Source: Aedes albopictus (taxonomy: Eukaryota; Arthropoda; Insecta; Diptera; Culicidae). Taken from it: 64,000 nt of DNA. The stretch covers positions 40,975,155-41,039,154 of the forward strand of contig NC_085137.1 of NCBI RefSeq assembly GCF_035046485.1. Reading direction: 5' to 3'. The translations under genes were made by a program, and so were the position numbers. The first letter of the stretch is position 1. Each line of letters starts with the position of its first letter. Shown here piece by piece: positions 12,562 to 24,415 of this stretch. Under the pieces are notes generated by a model, which was not told where the DNA came from, ran no database searches, and saw only the letters and a program-made list of their open reading frames with translations.

Positions 12562-12809
12562 TACACTAAAGTTTTTTTTTACGCGGTCCGTCCTAAAAAA
12601 ACCGCGTTATTTTAAAAATCATCGTAAAAAACCGCGTTATATAAAAAATCGTCGTTAAAAAATCGCGTTTTTTTTTAAACAAGCGTAAAATAGTCAGGAC
12701 CACATCTACAGTGACTTGACTTTTTTACGACGTTTGAAATAACGCGGTTTTTACGACGTTTTTTAAAATATCGCGGTACCATTACCATCATAAAAAAAAC
12801 TTCAGTGTA
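12562..12809. mobile_element. 248-bp MITE with CACTGAAGTTTTTTTTA ends
   Basis: TA flanks the inverted ends CACTAAAGTTTTTTTTTA and (reverse complement of the right end) CACTGAAGTTTTTTTTA. The interior alternates AACGCGGTTTTTACGACG-type motifs in both orientations. The TA target suggests a Tc1/mariner-group MITE. Confidence 0.7.
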
Positions 12810-13960
12810 TTTCGGTACGCATTTTTTTTAATGGTTCAGACTTAGGAGATTTGTTTTTCTGAATTGAGGATGCAATTTAAGACAGACTCTTGCCAATTCC
12901 ACAGATCTCTTGAGGAAATTTCAGGAGGAAATTTTTGTAGCAATTCTAACAAATATTGAGAGATTTTTTAAAGTTTTGCAAAAATCAAATCGACTAAAAG
13001 TTTGTCCGGGATTTTCGCAAAAAGTTTTATAGAAATTTCACAGGTTTTCACTAAACTATTTTCTACATTTTTAACTAGAGTTTAGGCTAAAAATAGCACT
13101 ACAGAACTTAAGATGCTCCATAAAGTTTCAATAAAAGTCTGAATTTCATTGAACATCAGACACTGCCCGCCCATGTACTAGCGTTAGAAAGTTTTATGGT
13201 TAAGTTTCAATAGAAAAAAAAACATAGTAGTCAATAAGCACTTCACTTGCACCAAGAACTCCGTTTGAAATTTCCTTTGGGGTTTTTGGCAAAAACGATC
13301 TCGGGGATGTCCCCACAAATTTCATCAAATGTTTATCTGAGGTTTCTGCAATACATTGTTTTGCAATTTTTCTACGGACTTTGTCATGAATTCCAACTAA
13401 AACAAACTAATACCACGAACACACTTTCCAAGGTATTTTAACTATATATAATTTCTTTTATCTAGAACTAGAATTTCAAATCAGGAATTCTGTTATGAAT
13501 GAAATATAGTGTGCATCTACCTAGTTTTTTTTTCTAGCCACGCTGGTTGGCCTTCATTCAAATTATTCTGCAACTACTTCTTAACAGAATTATTCATATT
13601 TTTTTTACATTGAGCTAAGCTATATCCCTAGATTGCGCTCCCCCCACAACACAGTGGACCCCTGCCGCCACATTTGTGAATCCGGCTCTGCCTTAATCAC
13701 TGAAAATATCCCATAATCTGTGGATCACCTCACAGACCACAGACTTCACAGATTTCACAACAAACCTCCATAACAAATGACCTTCCAGTGGTGTTTGCTA
13801 ATAAACTAAGTATTCTTAATCTCTAGTAGGTAGCAACAACCATTACACTCTATCATTCCTTTGCCTCCCCATCTGACCGTAACGGCTTATCAGACGCCTT
13901 CAGTAGCCATAAATGTATGTGCTGCTAAAATTTCACTTTGAGAATAAGTGAAGTGTCTCA
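12810..13960. other. Unassigned DNA with decayed repeat traces
   Basis: From 12.85 to 13.4 kb there are weak, pyrimidine-strand traces of the 12-bp repeat (ttttctgaattgagg, aatttcctttgggg). No gene is supported. Confidence 0.35.
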
Positions 13961-14037
13961 CTGCCGTGTGCAGCATAGTTGTCCCATGTTCTATGGGAAT
14001 ACCTATTAACATGGGACAACTATGCTGCACATGGCAG
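13961..14037. repeat. Tight hairpin, 30-bp arms with one mismatch
   Basis: The left arm 13961-13990 and right arm 14008-14037 (ends CTGCCGTGTGCAGCATAGTT and its inverse) pair with a single G/A difference around a 17-base loop. Weaker pairing extends outward to the gaataag motifs. A small foldback MITE is the likeliest origin. Confidence 0.75.
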
Positions 14038-14652
14038 CTCAGCTCTTATTCATTAGGATCCTTGTGCAATTTGTAGCAGATCAGATCACACGGTATAGTC
14101 GGTCTAAACTAAGCTAAGAATTGTAGCTATTTTATCTTTCCGAAATGAAATACACAACTTTCCTTTTCTGGAAATAATAAATCGTTTGCCAATAGTGCCT
14201 CACCGTTGACTACTTCCCCCTATATCCCCGTTCTAGTCAATACGGTGATGCATCATTATCAGCTGCAGTTTGTCGTTTTTCTGCGCACTTGAAACAGATG
14301 CAGTGTCATTTAAAGCCCTTCTATACTACATACATACAATGGAGTGTAGTTACTGGTGCACGTGTTGGTTGACTCAGGTGCCGTCGTTTTTCCCGTGTTC
14401 TGTGGTCGTCGTTCTGTGGGAACCAGTAGCAGATGATACCAGCTATTGGGCTACTCGACAGGTCATACCACCACCGTTCGGTGGATGTGTGGTCATTCTG
14501 TACCTACTGCAGCATCCCGTGTCGTCTGTCGTTGAGGTTAATTGTGGCTCATGTCATTTTTTTTGTGAAAGTTAATGTCTGGTTACAAGGGCAGTTGACA
14601 TAAACTGCAAATGTGTTGTGGTAGCAGTTCTGCAACTACAACTACAAAAACA

Positions 14653-14710
14653 AAGAGACGAACCAGCCAAGGGCTGAAAGTATCTTTAATAAAGACAAAT
14701 CAATCAATAC
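14653..14710 (+). repeat. Retroposon 3' tail hairpin with (ATCA)n, copy 1
   Basis: Reads gagacgaaccagccaaggg ... aaagtatctttaataaagac and ends in aaatcaatcaatac. GAGAC can pair with the later GTATCT/GTCTC. The same tail recurs at 36325-36380 and 53840-53906, and a close relative ends the tRNA-headed SINE copies at 20-23.5 kb. Confidence 0.7.
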
Positions 14711-17156
14711 AAAAACATAAGTACTGTTTCGTTTGAACATAATTTGGATTCTTCCTACATTAACTATTGTAAAGACGAAATTTCTTGTTTTATTAAGACT
14801 TTGCTCAATTTTAAAACATGATTCGACGATTATTACGGTAATAAAACCCAAGAAGATGGTAGGGATCGCATTGAAAGTCATCGAAGTTGACATTTCTAGT
14901 TTTACTGATGTTTCAAAAAAGTTTTGTTATTAGTATGACCAATGACCATGCAAAAGTCTTGAATGCTAATCGATGATGTGCACATGAAATATTTTTTAAA
15001 TTTATTGACTCTATTTTATCTATTTATCTTTCCAGGTAAGTGCCCGCCGCACACTTTTGCATGTATCATAGGACCAGAGCATCCTCCGTCCACTACCCGA
15101 TCGCAAAGAAGGCCAAGGTAAAGTGTCCAAGATTTTGTCATCACCTTTTCTCTTGCACCCGCGTGTGCGTGTTTGTTCTTCATCTTCCTCAACACTTCTT
15201 TCCATTTTTTCCATTTTGGTTTACCTTACTTCAGTTATTATTATTTTGAGTACACACGGTTTGGTCTTGTTGATACTTTCTGGTTCTGGAGGAGCTTCCT
15301 GTCCTTTGGCAGTAGCGTAGATTTTGTGCGACTTGAAAGATCTGATTTCCGCTCTCGTTTTTTTTTCGTTCTCTCTCTCTTGAACTTCATTATCTTTTCC
15401 AGTTTAGTAGTTTGCTTGGTTTCCTCTTTCTGGGTTTGTGGGGTTACTGCTATCCGTTTCAGGAGGAGTTATTGTATGAAGAGAAGTGAAATAAATGAAG
15501 GTAAAGCCTCGAAATCGATTGACGTATCCGTTGTTGTTAATAAATGTCGTCGGTGATGATGGTGGTTGTTCTTAGACCTACCCTTGGGCCTACCTTTATA
15601 TTTGTAAAGCAGAGCATTGAAGACATTCACAATTTTAAAAGGAAATGAGGAAATCATCGTCTTTGGTGGTGATGACACCTGCGTAATCTGGTTGTGGTTA
15701 CCGGTTCTCGTTTGGAGAAAAGGGATTAAATTTAAATGCTGAACGAAGATTGCAGAAACAGGAGAATGAGATGGTTTCCTTGAGGGATATGAATTGAGGC
15801 ATCATTTTTTATACTTTTGGATTTGGTCGTATCCGAACTGCAGGAAATGGTGTGGGTTTCTTGGCGATGATGATGAAACAATATTTACACAGTATCAACC
15901 AATTAAATCCCCAATTAGCTTATTTTCCACTTTTTCGAGACAATATGCGGTAACAGACAAAGGATCAAATTCAACATTCAATCCAAAGCAATTGAACTTT
16001 ATCTTAATGTCAAGGCTCATGAAACGATCCATCAGAGATGATATCTTCCGTGAAAACGACCTCTACTCCGAAAAATCACGTGTAAATCACAGGAAAATCA
16101 TCCGTCTACAAAACAATAGATCTCACGATTTATAATCCCCCGATTACACGAAAGCGAGCTATGGTTCAAACCCCACGTACGTATCCGCACCAACTAAAGG
16201 TTGATGAAATTTTGGCTTGGTCATTCCCTCCTCACGTCACACGTGGTCCGACCCGCGCCGAATGGTCGTTGTTCGCCACCCGGTGGTGGGCTCCACACCT
16301 GACAATTGTTCGTAAAATTTTCTGCCAAATGAACGATCAGATAAGTGAGTACGACCGACCAACGTGACGCTTCTTTCCCATCGGTATGTTCGGTCAATTC
16401 TATTCAAAATAACCAGCAGCAGCGCAGTTGCCGCAACTTCGCCACTTGACGCGAGGTTGAACATCAATTACTCCGCACATCGTAGCAACCTCCAACCGAC
16501 GACGACGACGAGCAGCGCGGACTGTTCCATTATTATTTTACCATATTTGAGAGGAGATGGGACTTGATCATCCCACGCCAGGTGGGCATCCGCGACGTTT
16601 ACGGTACGAGCACGAGCCTAAGCTTCACGATGATGAGATGATGCAGAGAAAAATGAAGAAATTAATTTTCACCTCATTTCGGGTCACCTTCATCTTGCCA
16701 GTCACCACCGCGGTGGACGCCACCATCGTCGTGGACAGGTTATTTGAAGGAACTTAAGGGTGCAACGAGGGAATCTAATAAGTGGCCTTGTGGGGGTGCT
16801 GAGCACTTAAAAATTACGGTGCCAACACTAAACTAGGCTTAGTAGTTCTGTTCATCCAACGCAGACACTTTATGCAAAATAAGTACTAATGGGACGATGG
16901 GTAAGTCATCATCTCTAACTACAATGACCGTAAAGCTAGCGAGTCAAAACAATAATGTCCAAAAATTTCAGCTTTGAAAGCACACAGAAAAAAATAAGCT
17001 CTTCCCAACTCAAAGATTTTATGATCACTACTTCACTCACAACAAACGAGTGGGTGAACTATGACCAGAATGTAATCCTCATCTTAATTTAATTTTTTTG
17101 TGAGATTTGTTTTCCTATTCCAAAAAAAAAAGCAAAACGGTGTCTGATAAAAAAAA
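14711..17156. other. Unassigned, less repetitive DNA
   Basis: No element ends and no recognisable protein. Frames of 60-130 codons exist on both strands (for example 15173-15556) but are phenylalanine- or serine-rich translations of T-rich DNA. A tttccag/gtaagt string near 15035 resembles abutting splice signals but has no coding context. GC content rises at 16.15-16.76 kb. Confidence 0.4.
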
Positions 17157-17704
17157 TTGCGTTTCTCAAAAAAAAAATCGCTGGAAGAATCAAGAATTCC
17201 TGGAAGAATCTTTGAAGGATCCCCCCGTGATTATGTTGAAGGAACTGCTGGTGCAATTTCTGAAAGAATCTTTCAGAATTTCAGAAGATTTTCAATGGAA
17301 ATCCTTAGACATTTCTGGAACAAAAATGGAAGAATTACTGAAGAAATTTCTGATGAAGCTCATGAAGGAACCCTTGCTGTACTAAAGGAGTTTCTTGGGA
17401 TATTTCTGAAAGAACTTCTTGAGAAACTTCAGAAGAAATCACTAGACGAATTTCTTGATGGATCTCTGAAGAAATTTCTAAATAAATTCCTGAAGAATTT
17501 TCTGTAGAAATCTTTGAAGGAATTCTGAGAAGAATCCCTAGAGGAACCCTGGCAACAATCACTGTAACATCAAAGGAGGATTTTCCGAGGAAATTCCTAG
17601 AGCAATATCAGGAGAAACATATGGATAAACCTAAAAAACTAATATTCCTAGAAACACGTCTTAAAATTCTGAAGAACTTCTGCAAAAAATCGTAGGAAAG
17701 AATT
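17157..17704 (+). repeat. Degenerate 12-bp repeat, block 1a (purine strand on plus)
   Basis: Loose tandem copies of GAATTTCTGAAG / GAATCCCTGGAA at a 12-base spacing. Because 12 is a multiple of three, it yields spurious open frames rich in EFLKESLE-like tetrads. Confidence 0.8.
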
Positions 17705-18255
17705 CACGCAGAAAAAATATATTAAACTCAAAAATAAAGTGCTTTGAATCAAAGAAAATAAATCATTGAACCACGGCTTAATACCATTTTGCTTTGAATC
17801 TAATGCATTTGGTATTAGTTTCAAAGCATTCTTTTCATTGTTTCTAAAATCAAGCCTTCGCGGATTGATTTTAGTTTCAAATACTTTTTTGCTTTGAATC
17901 TAAAACATTACTGCTTTGAATCAAAACAATTTTGTTATTTCAAAGCCTATATTTTTTAGAAACAAATATACATAGACTCTAAGTCTATTTTTGTTTAAAA
18001 ATGACAGCGAAATAAAAAAAGACATGCGAGAATCGAACACGGGTACTGTTATAATGTGTTTCACTGATAGCGAGCTATCGTTCACGGCTAGATCTGCTCT
18101 TGAAAAGCTGAGGGTAAAACTGAATCATCTTGCTTGGCGATGTGCATTCTCCAATATTGAAAACAAAGAAATATTTTTTTTGATTCAACAAACCTCGCGA
18201 CTTAGAAATGAAGTCTTTATAAATTTGGTTCTAATATATGTTATTTTTCTGCGTG
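17705..18255. mobile_element. 551-bp MITE with CACGCAGAAAAA ends
   Basis: The left end CACGCAGAAAAAATAT and right end TATTTTTCTGCGTG are inverted. The flanks (gaatt and ttcctgaaag) rejoin to the surrounding 12-bp repeat, so this is an insertion into it, possibly with a TT duplication. Inside, TGCTTTGAATC occurs four or more times in direct and inverse form. A tRNA-like stretch lies on the minus strand at 18021-18095. Confidence 0.7.
18021..18095 (-). other. tRNA-like segment inside the MITE
   Basis: On the minus strand it reads tagccgtgaacgatagctcg near the start, gtgttcgattctcgc as a B-box-like segment and then a T7 run, as after a Pol III gene. Stem pairing is poor, so it is at best a decayed tRNA or SINE head. 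Confidence 0.3.
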
Positions 18256-20097
18256 TTCCTGAAAGTTCCTGAAAGAATTAGTGGATAAATTCCTTGAAGA
18301 AAATTTTATAGGCATTTCTGAAAAAAAAAACTGAGAAATACCCGAAGGAATGTCTGAATAAATCTCTGAACTGACGCTGTAATCTCTAGAGAAGTTCCTG
18401 TTGGAATCACTGGAATGAATCATGCAACAATCCCTGGACGAACAGTTGGATATATTCCTTCGGTAATGGCGCCCCTGGAGAAAACCCTGACGAAATTCGT
18501 AAAGGAATATTTTCAGGGAAAATCTCTGCAATTTTTTCTGAAGAAACCGCTAGAAGAATATTTTAAATAATCTTTCTAAAAATCTTTCTAAAAATCCCTG
18601 AAGAAATCCCTGGAGAAATTTTTGATAGAACGGGAGGATTATATGAAACTATTCTTGGAGTGACTTCTGAAGGAATCCCATGAACTAATTTTGAAAGGAA
18701 ATCATGAAACTATTACTATTATTACTTATTTATGAAGTAAAAATCCCTAGGCCTAATTTATCTCTTAAAATAGTGGGGATTTCCCGAAAGGAACCCTTGA
18801 GGGAAATTTCTGGAGGAATCTCCAGAGGAATTCCTGAAGAAATTCATGGAGGAATTTCTAAAGGAATCTTTGAGAGAATACATGACATACACTTTGAAGA
18901 CATTTCTGAAGGAATCATGATTTTCCGATTTTCAGAAGGAATCACCGACGAATATCTGAAGTAATCTTTGTTTTTTTTTCTATGGAATCCCCTGGAGAAG
19001 AAAAATGCTTGTAGAAACGAGCCTTTGGCTTTTGTAAATATGTCTAGGAAGACTTGGGGCATTTCTGTAAGATCTTCTGTAGAAATTGCCAGGAAATATT
19101 TGGAGATAAATTGCTGAATGAGACCCTGAAAAAATCAATGGTTAAATTCCTGAAGAAACTTGTAGAAAATCCTGGAGAAATTTCTAAAAAAAATACACGG
19201 AGGAATCCCTGAACTTCTGCAGGAATCTTTGGAGGAATTTCTGATGAAAGAACTTGAACATAAAGAAATCATACAAGAATCTTTGGATAATCCTCTGGAT
19301 ACATCCTTTCGGGAAGTTCCAATGAAAAAAATCCTGAATAAATTCTTGAAACAGTTATCTGGAAGAATTGTTGAAGAAACCACTAGAAGGATTTTCTAAA
19401 GAATCCTTGGAAGAATGTCTGAAGAATTTCTGAAAGTATTTTTGGAAGATTTTTTGAAGGAATTCCTGGAATAATTTCTGAAGAAATCCGTGAAAGAGTT
19501 TTTGAAAGTATCCCTGGAGGAATTACTGAAGGAACTCATCAAACGCAAGTTTTCCTAAAGGACTCCTTGAAGCAATTTCTGAAGAAACATCTAGACGAAT
19601 TTTTGAATCACAAATTTCAAATCTGGAAGAAATTTTGAAAGAATCCCCAGAATAATATGTGAAACAATTTCAAAGAAATCGTTGAAGGAATTTTTAACTT
19701 TCGATTTTCAGCTTAAACAATATCGGAAGAAATCTTTGGAAGTTTTTCCGAGAGAATCCCCTAGAAGATTTTTTTTAAATATTTTTTGTAAGAATTTGTA
19801 AAGGAATTCATGCCGCATTTTAGAAGTACTCCAAAAAAAGTTTTATAGAGTATTTCTTGAAGAAATTCTTGAGAAATCATTAGAACGATTCCTAAACGAA
19901 CCCCAGGGGAAATTTCTAAAGGTATCCATAGAAGATTTGTGGATTTCTTAAAGAATCTCTGGAAGATTTATTGAAAGAATCGCTGGTAGAATTTCTGAAG
20001 GAATCTGTGGAAAATCTTGAAGAATTTTCTAAAAACATCCATGGTGAAATTAATAAGGAAATCTATGAAATGTTTTCCAAAGAAACACTTGAAGAAT
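18256..20097 (+). repeat. Degenerate 12-bp repeat, block 1b
   Basis: Continues block 1a after the MITE, with dense GAATTTCTGAAGGAATCCCT-type units for 1.8 kb on the purine strand. It carries no gene; frames here are translated repeat. Confidence 0.85.
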
Positions 20098-20220
20098 GGA
20101 GCAGACCTGATGTGATGGTTACAGCACGTGACTATGACGCCGATCACCTTTGATCGAAGCCGTGGTCCCGAGATGATCTAGCCCTGGGCTAAAAATCTCG
20201 TTTATAAAAGAGGAAAAAAC
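20098..20220 (+). mobile_element. tRNA-headed SINE family S1, shortened copy
   Basis: Starts ggagcagacctgatgtgatg, the A-box-like head of the family. The middle with the B box is shortened, and it ends with the cgagatgatctagccc ... aaaaatctcg hairpin and an A-rich tail. It sits inside the 12-bp repeat. Confidence 0.7.
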
Positions 20221-20718
20221 TCTAAAAGAAGGGTATTCTGCTTAGAGGATTCGAAAAGTCGGTACAAGGTCTAAAAGAAATTTCTTCGGGGTCTCTGGAA
20301 AAATTCTGAAAAAATTCTTAGAGGAATTTTTGAAGCAACCTATGGAGGATTTTCTGAAAGAATTCCTCAAGAAATTTTTAATGGACATTGAGGAACTATC
20401 CGAATGAATTGATGAAATCGATGAGATCTGGGGAGGAATTTCAGAAGGAATCTGTTGAAAATTTTCTAATTGTCTTTTCTCATGTACTTGGAGAAACTTC
20501 TGAAGACATCTTTAAACTAATTTCTAAAGGAATCCCTAGAATTTTCCTCAATTCATGCATGAACTTCCGAAGTAATCTTTGGTGTGCTGTAGGAAATAGG
20601 TTTGCTTCGAGAATTTTCTTGTAGAATCTTTACAAGGGTTTCTAAAGAAAATTCCGAAAATTTCCGAAAAATCCGTGGATTAAATTCTGCAGCAACCCAT
20701 GCAAGATTTCCTTAAAGA
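20221..20718 (+). repeat. Degenerate 12-bp repeat, block 1c
   Basis: Same repeat between two SINE insertions, purine strand on plus. Confidence 0.75.
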
Positions 20719-20892
20719 TTTTGTTGTATTAACGAGATTTTTAACCCTAGGCTAGTTCATCTCGAAACCCACGCTTTACTTCCTTTCAGAAGGAAGATCT
20801 CACATTATGTGAGTATGTCGGAAGAGGGATTCGATCTCAGGCCCTCGGCGTGATAGTCTTGTGTTCTAACCACCACACCAGGTTCGCTCCAT
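20719..20892 (-). mobile_element. tRNA-headed SINE family S1, full-length-like copy
   Basis: On the minus strand: head ggagcgaacctggtgtggtg, GGTTAGAACACAAGACTATC, a B-box-like gagatcgaatccctc, then the tail hairpin cgagatgaactagccta ... aaaaatctcg and taatacaacaaaa. About 174 bp. Close copies at 23063-23240 and 23347-23524 share the whole length. Confidence 0.8.
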
Positions 20893-22090
20893 TCCTTAAA
20901 AAGTTCTTTTCTGCAGCAATTCCTAAAGAGAAGTTTTGAATGAATCTTGGGAGCATTTTTTGAAAAAATCTGAAGAAATTCCTGGGGAAATTTTTGGTGG
21001 AAACTTTAAAAAAATTTCCAGAGGAATTTTTGGAAGATTTTCTGAAATATTTTGGAAAAATTCAAGAATTTCTGAAGTAATCAATGGAAGGTTTGCTATA
21101 GGAATTCTTCGGGAAATGTATTGACTAATCTCTACAAGAATTTCCAAAGAAATTTCTGATGAGGGTTTTCTAAAACAGTTTCAGGATTAATTATTGAGTA
21201 AATATCTAAAGGGATTCCTGAATAAATGCTTTGAAAGATTTTCTATAAAAAAAATCCTGGATAAATTCCTGAAGATTGCCATGCCCGATTTTCTACAAAA
21301 AAAATCTGTCAAGTTTCTAGAAAAATTCCTAGTGCAATTTCTAAAGGATGGAGGTATTTCTGAAGCAATTCCTGAAAAGATATTTTGAACGAATCGTCGT
21401 GGGATTTTTTGAAAGAAACTGTGAAGAAATTCCTTGGGGAATTTTTGGTGGAAACCTTTGACAAATTTACGAAGGAATCCCCCCGAAAATCTTTGAATGA
21501 ATTTCTGATGAAATTTGTGGAAAATGGATGAATTGTGGATAAATTTCTAGATAAATATCTAAAGAACTTTCTGAAAAAAAAATCTGAACGAATTTCTGAA
21601 AGGATCTCTGGTTCTCCGAATCAATCCATGCAAGATTTTTGAAAAGATACCTTTGTGAAATTTATGGAAGATTTCGTAGTGGAATTTTCGATGGAATTTC
21701 TGCAAGATTTTCTGAAGCAAACTCTGAAGATAAATTCAGATTAAATCTTCAGAGGATTTATTTAATGGATCTGTGAAAGAGTTCTTGGGGGAATTTCTGG
21801 AAGAAACCTTTGAGAAATTTCCAGAAGAAACCTTGGTGGAATTTCTGAAGAAATTTTTAAAATGTTTCTGACAAATGTTGGAAGGAGTGCAAGAATTTGC
21901 ATGCTGTAGGAATTTATCATTTTTTTCAGAATCTGTACAAGAATTTCTGAACGATTAAAAAAATGGAAAACATGCAAGAATTTCTGAAGTAATCATTGGA
22001 AGGTTTGCTTTAGGGATCCTTAGATTTTTGTAAGAGTCTCTGCAGAAGTTATGAAATAAATGAATGGTTTTCTGAAGCAATTCTAGGTTA
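20893..22090 (+). repeat. Degenerate 12-bp repeat, block 1d
   Basis: About 1.2 kb of GAATTTCTGAA-type units. Some longer near-repeats occur (for example around gaagtaatcaatggaaggtt near 21070 and gaagtaatcattggaaggtt near 21985), showing local segment duplication. Confidence 0.8.
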
Positions 22091-22095
22091 GATAT

Positions 22096-22162
22096 AAAAA
22101 AAACTTTTTAATTTTCTTTATTTTTGAGACTTGCAGATTCAGCCCTACGCTGGTTTGTCTCC
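22096..22162 (-). repeat. Retroposon 3' tail hairpin, variant copy
   Basis: On the minus strand it reads ggagacaaaccagcgtaggg ... aagtctcaaaaataaag. It has the same order of blocks as the other tails, with a GAGAC/GTCTC stem, but a longer loop. Confidence 0.6.
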
Positions 22163-22627
22163 CAAATAATTAAGGAAAATTGTTGTTGACCTTGTTGTAT
22201 TAAAATGTTTGTGTTCATTAAATGCAGAATTCGCAAACTTCTTAGATGATTTTTTTTAAATTCTCTATTTATTTAAAATATTAATATTAATTGAATTTTC
22301 ATAAGAAAACAATAGCACGAAACGAGCTCACCAATTTATGTCCCAAAACAGAAAAAGTGTCGAAAAGTTTACTTGCTTCCATTTAGAATTCCAAAAATTC
22401 TTCAAAAATGTGTACTTGCACAGACTCTTATGTCAAATATATGTCATGTTCTGTTTTATTTGCATGGTAGTCATAGAAACTAGAGATCAAAAACGAATAA
22501 CGTTAGAGAACACGATTTTTCATTGATTGTGTTATCACTATTATACCATTCTCTCAACACATGAAGGAGATAGCTCAAAACCATCGTCGGCCGAAACAAT
22601 CTTCGCAAATTTGCTATTAAATAAGGG

Positions 22628-22970
22628 AATTGAGGGGCCCAGAATCAAAAAGGTGTAACTGACCATTTTGTCGATTTTAAGCTGAACATATCAAAATATT
22701 CTTTAGATTTCAAGCTTTCAGGAACTTTTTAAGATTAATTTTACAATGATTAGAAAAAATACAATGAATCGTAGAAAATTTGGTCGGTTTTGAAACTCCA
22801 TACATTTTGTATGGGATGAAAAATTGGTGAAAAACTTTAAACCGCATTTACTCGAATGTGGGTTTTTGTCACTTACACCCCTTTTAAGTGTAGAATTAGC
22901 TGTTAGTTGAAATACACATTAATAAAAACAAAAAAAAACTTACACCCCTTTGCTTCTAACTCCCTCAATT
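22628..22970. mobile_element. 343-bp MITE-like element with AATTGAGGG ends
   Basis: The left end AATTGAGGGGCCCAGAATCA and the inverse of the right end AATTGAGGGAGTTAGAAGCA match through a shared GGTGTAA block. The target duplication is unclear. Confidence 0.5.
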
Positions 22971-23062
22971 GTCAATTACGGGAAAAATTTCAAAAACCTT
23001 ATAAATTGAGCATTTTAGAAAAAAAATTGTGAAAAAAATGTCTTTTTTAGATATTTTTACTT

Positions 23063-23240
23063 GGAGCGGACCTGGTGTGGTGGTTAGAACACAAGACTAT
23101 CACACCGAGGACCTGGGATCGAATCACACTCCCGACATACTCACAAAATGTGGGTTCTTCCTTCGGAAGGGAAGTAAAGCGTTGGTCCCGAGATGAACTA
23201 GCCTAGGGTTAAAAATCTCGTAAATACAGACAAAAAAAAA
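23063..23240 (+). mobile_element. tRNA-headed SINE family S1
   Basis: Head gagcggacctggtgtggtgg, then ttagaacacaagactatcac, B-box-like gggatcgaatcacac, tail hairpin cgagatgaactagccta ... aaaaatctcg, taaatacagac and A9. Internal Pol III promoter boxes and an A-rich end are typical of tRNA-derived SINEs. No protein is encoded. Confidence 0.85.
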
Positions 23241-23346
23241 AATACTAATGCCAAATATATGAAATCAACTTTGATGACCTATTCCCTGCAAACTTTGTTT
23301 GTAGGACCCAGAATTATGATTTACTGAGATTGATGACTTTTATTTC

Positions 23347-23524
23347 TTTTTTTTGTCTGTATTAATGAGATTTTTAGCCCTAGGCTAGTTCATGTCGGGA
23401 CCCACGCTTTACTTCCCTCCCGAAGGAAGAACTCACATTTTGCGAGTTTGTCGGAAGTGGGATTCGATCCCAGGTCCTCGGTGTGATAGTCAAGTGTTCT
23501 AACCATCACACCAGGTCCGCTCCA
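23347..23524 (-). mobile_element. tRNA-headed SINE family S1
   Basis: Inverse copy of the element at 23063-23240, only ~107 bp away, so the two form a head-out inverted pair. The A-rich tail (ttttttttgtctgtattaat on plus) faces left. Confidence 0.85.
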
Positions 23525-23898
23525 CTCTATTTCTTTTATTTTTCAACTCACATGAGCATTTTCTTGGTAAAAGCACCAAATAAAAAAAATCCATAAAATC
23601 GATAAATATTTTTTGATTGAGTTTTCGTGTATGGAACTATTGTTTCTAAGACCCTAATCTATCATTTTTAGGGTGAGCAAGTTGACGTTTAGACACTTTC
23701 TATGTTTTGGGACACCCTAATGGGCATCGTTCGCTGGTTGTACGTTTATTTATGTATGTACGTTTGTTTTATGCAGAGAAATAATATCCAATTCACGAAT
23801 AACAAAAAGATAAAAAAATATAACTTTACGAGATAAAACACGCGCTGATTAAAATACTTTACTAAAATCTGTCAAGAGATAACTACTATAATACATTA

Positions 23899-24245
23899 GG
23901 ATGCGGTCATCCGAACGAATCCTGGACTGTTTTCCACTGTCGCTGTGAGACAAAATGACTGACACTATGGTGTGGTCATCCGAACATGCTGTGTATTTTT
24001 TTACTGTCGCCAATAGACAATTTCCGCTTAGCACTAGGGTGCGGTCATTCGGACGCGCTATGGGTATTTTTTCAACTGTCGCCAGGAGGGTTATTATTAG
24101 CAGATACTAGGGTCATCCCGATGCGCAGTGAAATATTTTGTTTACTGTCGCCAATAGAAAATTACTAGCAAACACTAGAGTGTGGTGACGCTGTAGTACC
24201 CATCTTGAACTGTTTTTGCACTGTAAGCAATTTGTTACTGATAAG
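23899..24245 (+). repeat. ~70-bp tandem repeat, about 4.5 degenerate copies
   Basis: The motif tgcggtcatccgaacg, followed by tttttactgtcgccaatag and cactaggg, starts near 23901, 23971, 24040, 24109 and 24181. Copies differ by 10-30 percent by eye. It is a minisatellite, not a CRISPR: the repeat covers the full period and there are no unique spacers. Confidence 0.75.
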
Positions 24246-24249
24246 CATT

Positions 24250-24415
24250 GGTAACCGTACTCCGTGATTGATCAGAGCTAGCTTGAGGCTTGGGATAAGC
24301 TCATCATTCTCAACTTACACGTTCCGAGAGCTCCAATCTTGTTTGGGTCAATGACGGCGCCGGCCACGTCCTTACGGACTACCCGAAAAGGATAGGGATG
24401 TTAGGAACTCTTAAG
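24250..24415 (-). repeat. SINE-like dispersed repeat, copy b (decayed)
   Basis: Contains the family core acggcgccggccacgtcctt followed by acggactacccg and ggatagggatgttagga, plus cgtactccgtgattgatcag upstream. Same orientation as the copy near 2.3 kb. The hexamer tail is lost. Confidence 0.6.

Noticed and set aside
15020..15678. Cluster of overlapping frames (65-127 codons) near 15 kb
   Set aside because: Phe/Ser-rich on plus and charged on minus, as expected from T-rich sequence. No domain, no consistent splice signals.
17107..22090. Many open frames of 60-120 codons rich in EFLKES/ISSEI tetrads
   Set aside because: They are translations of the 12-bp repeat; a period divisible by three keeps several frames open. 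They share no start context and no conserved domain.
23899..24245. CRISPR-like regular repeats
   Set aside because: The repeat fills the whole ~70-bp period, copies are degenerate, and there are no unique spacers; the genome is eukaryotic.
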